From: Paenibacillus sp. FSL A5-0031
Lineage (GTDB): Bacteria; Bacillota; Bacilli; Paenibacillales; Paenibacillaceae
Reading direction: 5' to 3'
Assembly (NCBI RefSeq): GCF_001956295.1
Contig: NZ_MRTD01000003.1
Location: forward strand, 1 to 64,000
Length of the DNA stretch: 64,000 bases
A program made the translations under genes and the position numbers. Below, piece by piece: positions 63,508 through 64,000 of this stretch; position 1 is the first letter of the stretch; the number at the start of each line of letters is the position of its first letter. The notes under the pieces are model-generated. The model had not been told where the DNA came from and did not search any database. It was given only the letters and a program-made list of their open reading frames with translations.

Positions 63508-64000
63508 ATGAACTTCTCCTTTCGAATCCCGAGGAAACGGGTAAATCGATCGTTCTGGGGCAGCTTCTCGCTTTTTGTTTTGCTTACGGCGTTTGGTGCG
63601 TTCATGATCGTGCCGCTAATCTATGCGATTAATAATGCCTTTAAACCGTTGGATGAAATATTTATGTTTCCTCCGACATTATTTGTTCGAAACCCGACCA
63701 TGAACAACTTTATCGATTTATTCGCATTGTTAGGCAATTCATGGGTTCCTTTTTCTAGATATATTTTCAACACGGTTTTCATTACCGGCATGGGAATCAT
63801 TGGACATGTACTGTTAGCGTCGGCAGCTGCTTATCCGCTAGCCAAGCATAAGTTTCCAGGTAAAAGCTTCATGTTCAGCATTGTCGTTTTATCCTTGATG
63901 TTTACGCCAGCCGTAACAGCTATTCCAAACTATATGATCATGTCATGGTTAGGCTTGATCGACACGTATTGGGCAGTCATCATTCCGGCTTTTGCTTATT
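63508..64000 (+). CDS. sugar ABC transporter permease, MalG type (partial, runs off window)
   Basis: ATG 63508, 4 bp after the previous stop; GGTAGGTGAA lies about 8 bp upstream. The 164 residues present include the first helix (GSFSLFVLLTAFGAFMIVPL), the SFK-type loop AINNAFKPLDEIFMFPP and three more helices, as expected for the partner of the preceding permease. The C-terminal half with the EAA loop lies beyond the window. Confidence 0.9.
   Translation, partial: MNFSFRIPRKRVNRSFWGSFSLFVLLTAFGAFMIVPLIYAINNAFKPLDEIFMFPPTLFVRNPTMNNFIDLFALLGNSWVPFSRYIFNTVFITGMGIIGHVLLASAAAYPLAKHKFPGKSFMFSIVVLSLMFTPAVTAIPNYMIMSWLGLIDTYWAVIIPAFAY

Overview
The window reads as chromosomal DNA of an endospore-forming, glycan-degrading Firmicute, most likely Paenibacillus. 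This is inferred from strong AGGAGG-type ribosome binding sites, a gerA-type germination operon, S-layer-homology (SLH) proteins, a YesM/YesN two-component system beside a sugar ABC transporter, CcpA (cre) sites and many glycoside hydrolases. No rRNA, tRNA, CRISPR array or complete mobile element was seen. A probable insertion-sequence end lies at the extreme left.

Layout. (a) 1-8.5 kb, minus strand: a giant signal-peptide-less protein of about 19 DUF11 repeats, now split in two by a one-base frame change; a sigma-K-like -10 box suggests a spore-surface role. (b) 8.6-18.3 kb: a sugar unit of GH30, YesM kinase, YesN regulator, solute-binding lipoprotein, two permeases and GH42. GH30 and the binding protein carry near-identical 59-bp promoter/operator copies. 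(c) 18.3-25 kb: a flavin-dependent oxidoreductase, a GH36-type enzyme, an AraC regulator, a GH4 enzyme, a chorismate mutase and a DUF3891 protein. (d) 25-29.9 kb, minus strand: gerA-gerB-gerC germination receptor and a divergent prs paralogue. (e) 30-40.4 kb: a Bcr/CflA transporter pseudogene, a GAF/NarL-type two-component system, an FMN azoreductase, a LysR regulator, an aldo/keto reductase, an LmrA/LmrB-like repressor-efflux pair and an OmpR-type two-component system. (f) 40.4-48.3 kb: a Fur-box-controlled Fe(III) ABC transporter, then a cobalamin riboswitch with terminator controlling a DUF4430 lipoprotein and a complete ECF transporter. (g) 48.4-51.2 kb: an HNH endonuclease and a surface-anchored serine hydrolase. 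(h) 51.2-64 kb: a mannan locus with a GH26 CBM/Fn3/SLH enzyme, a secreted GH5, a LacI regulator, two solute-binding proteins (one fused to two carbohydrate-binding-like domains) and two permeases, the last cut by the window end.

How it fits together. Two sugar-import modules (b and h) each pair hydrolases with an ABC importer and a local regulator under catabolite control. In (b) the enzymes are cytoplasmic and act after import; in (h) the mannanases are exported and act before import. The oxidoreductase and azoreductase, 15 kb apart, share a TACT-N7-AGTA operator of the YodB/HxlR type, which suggests a common quinone/electrophile response. The most distinctive system is the riboswitch-controlled DUF4430 lipoprotein plus ECF module, a candidate vitamin B12 uptake system with its own surface binding protein.
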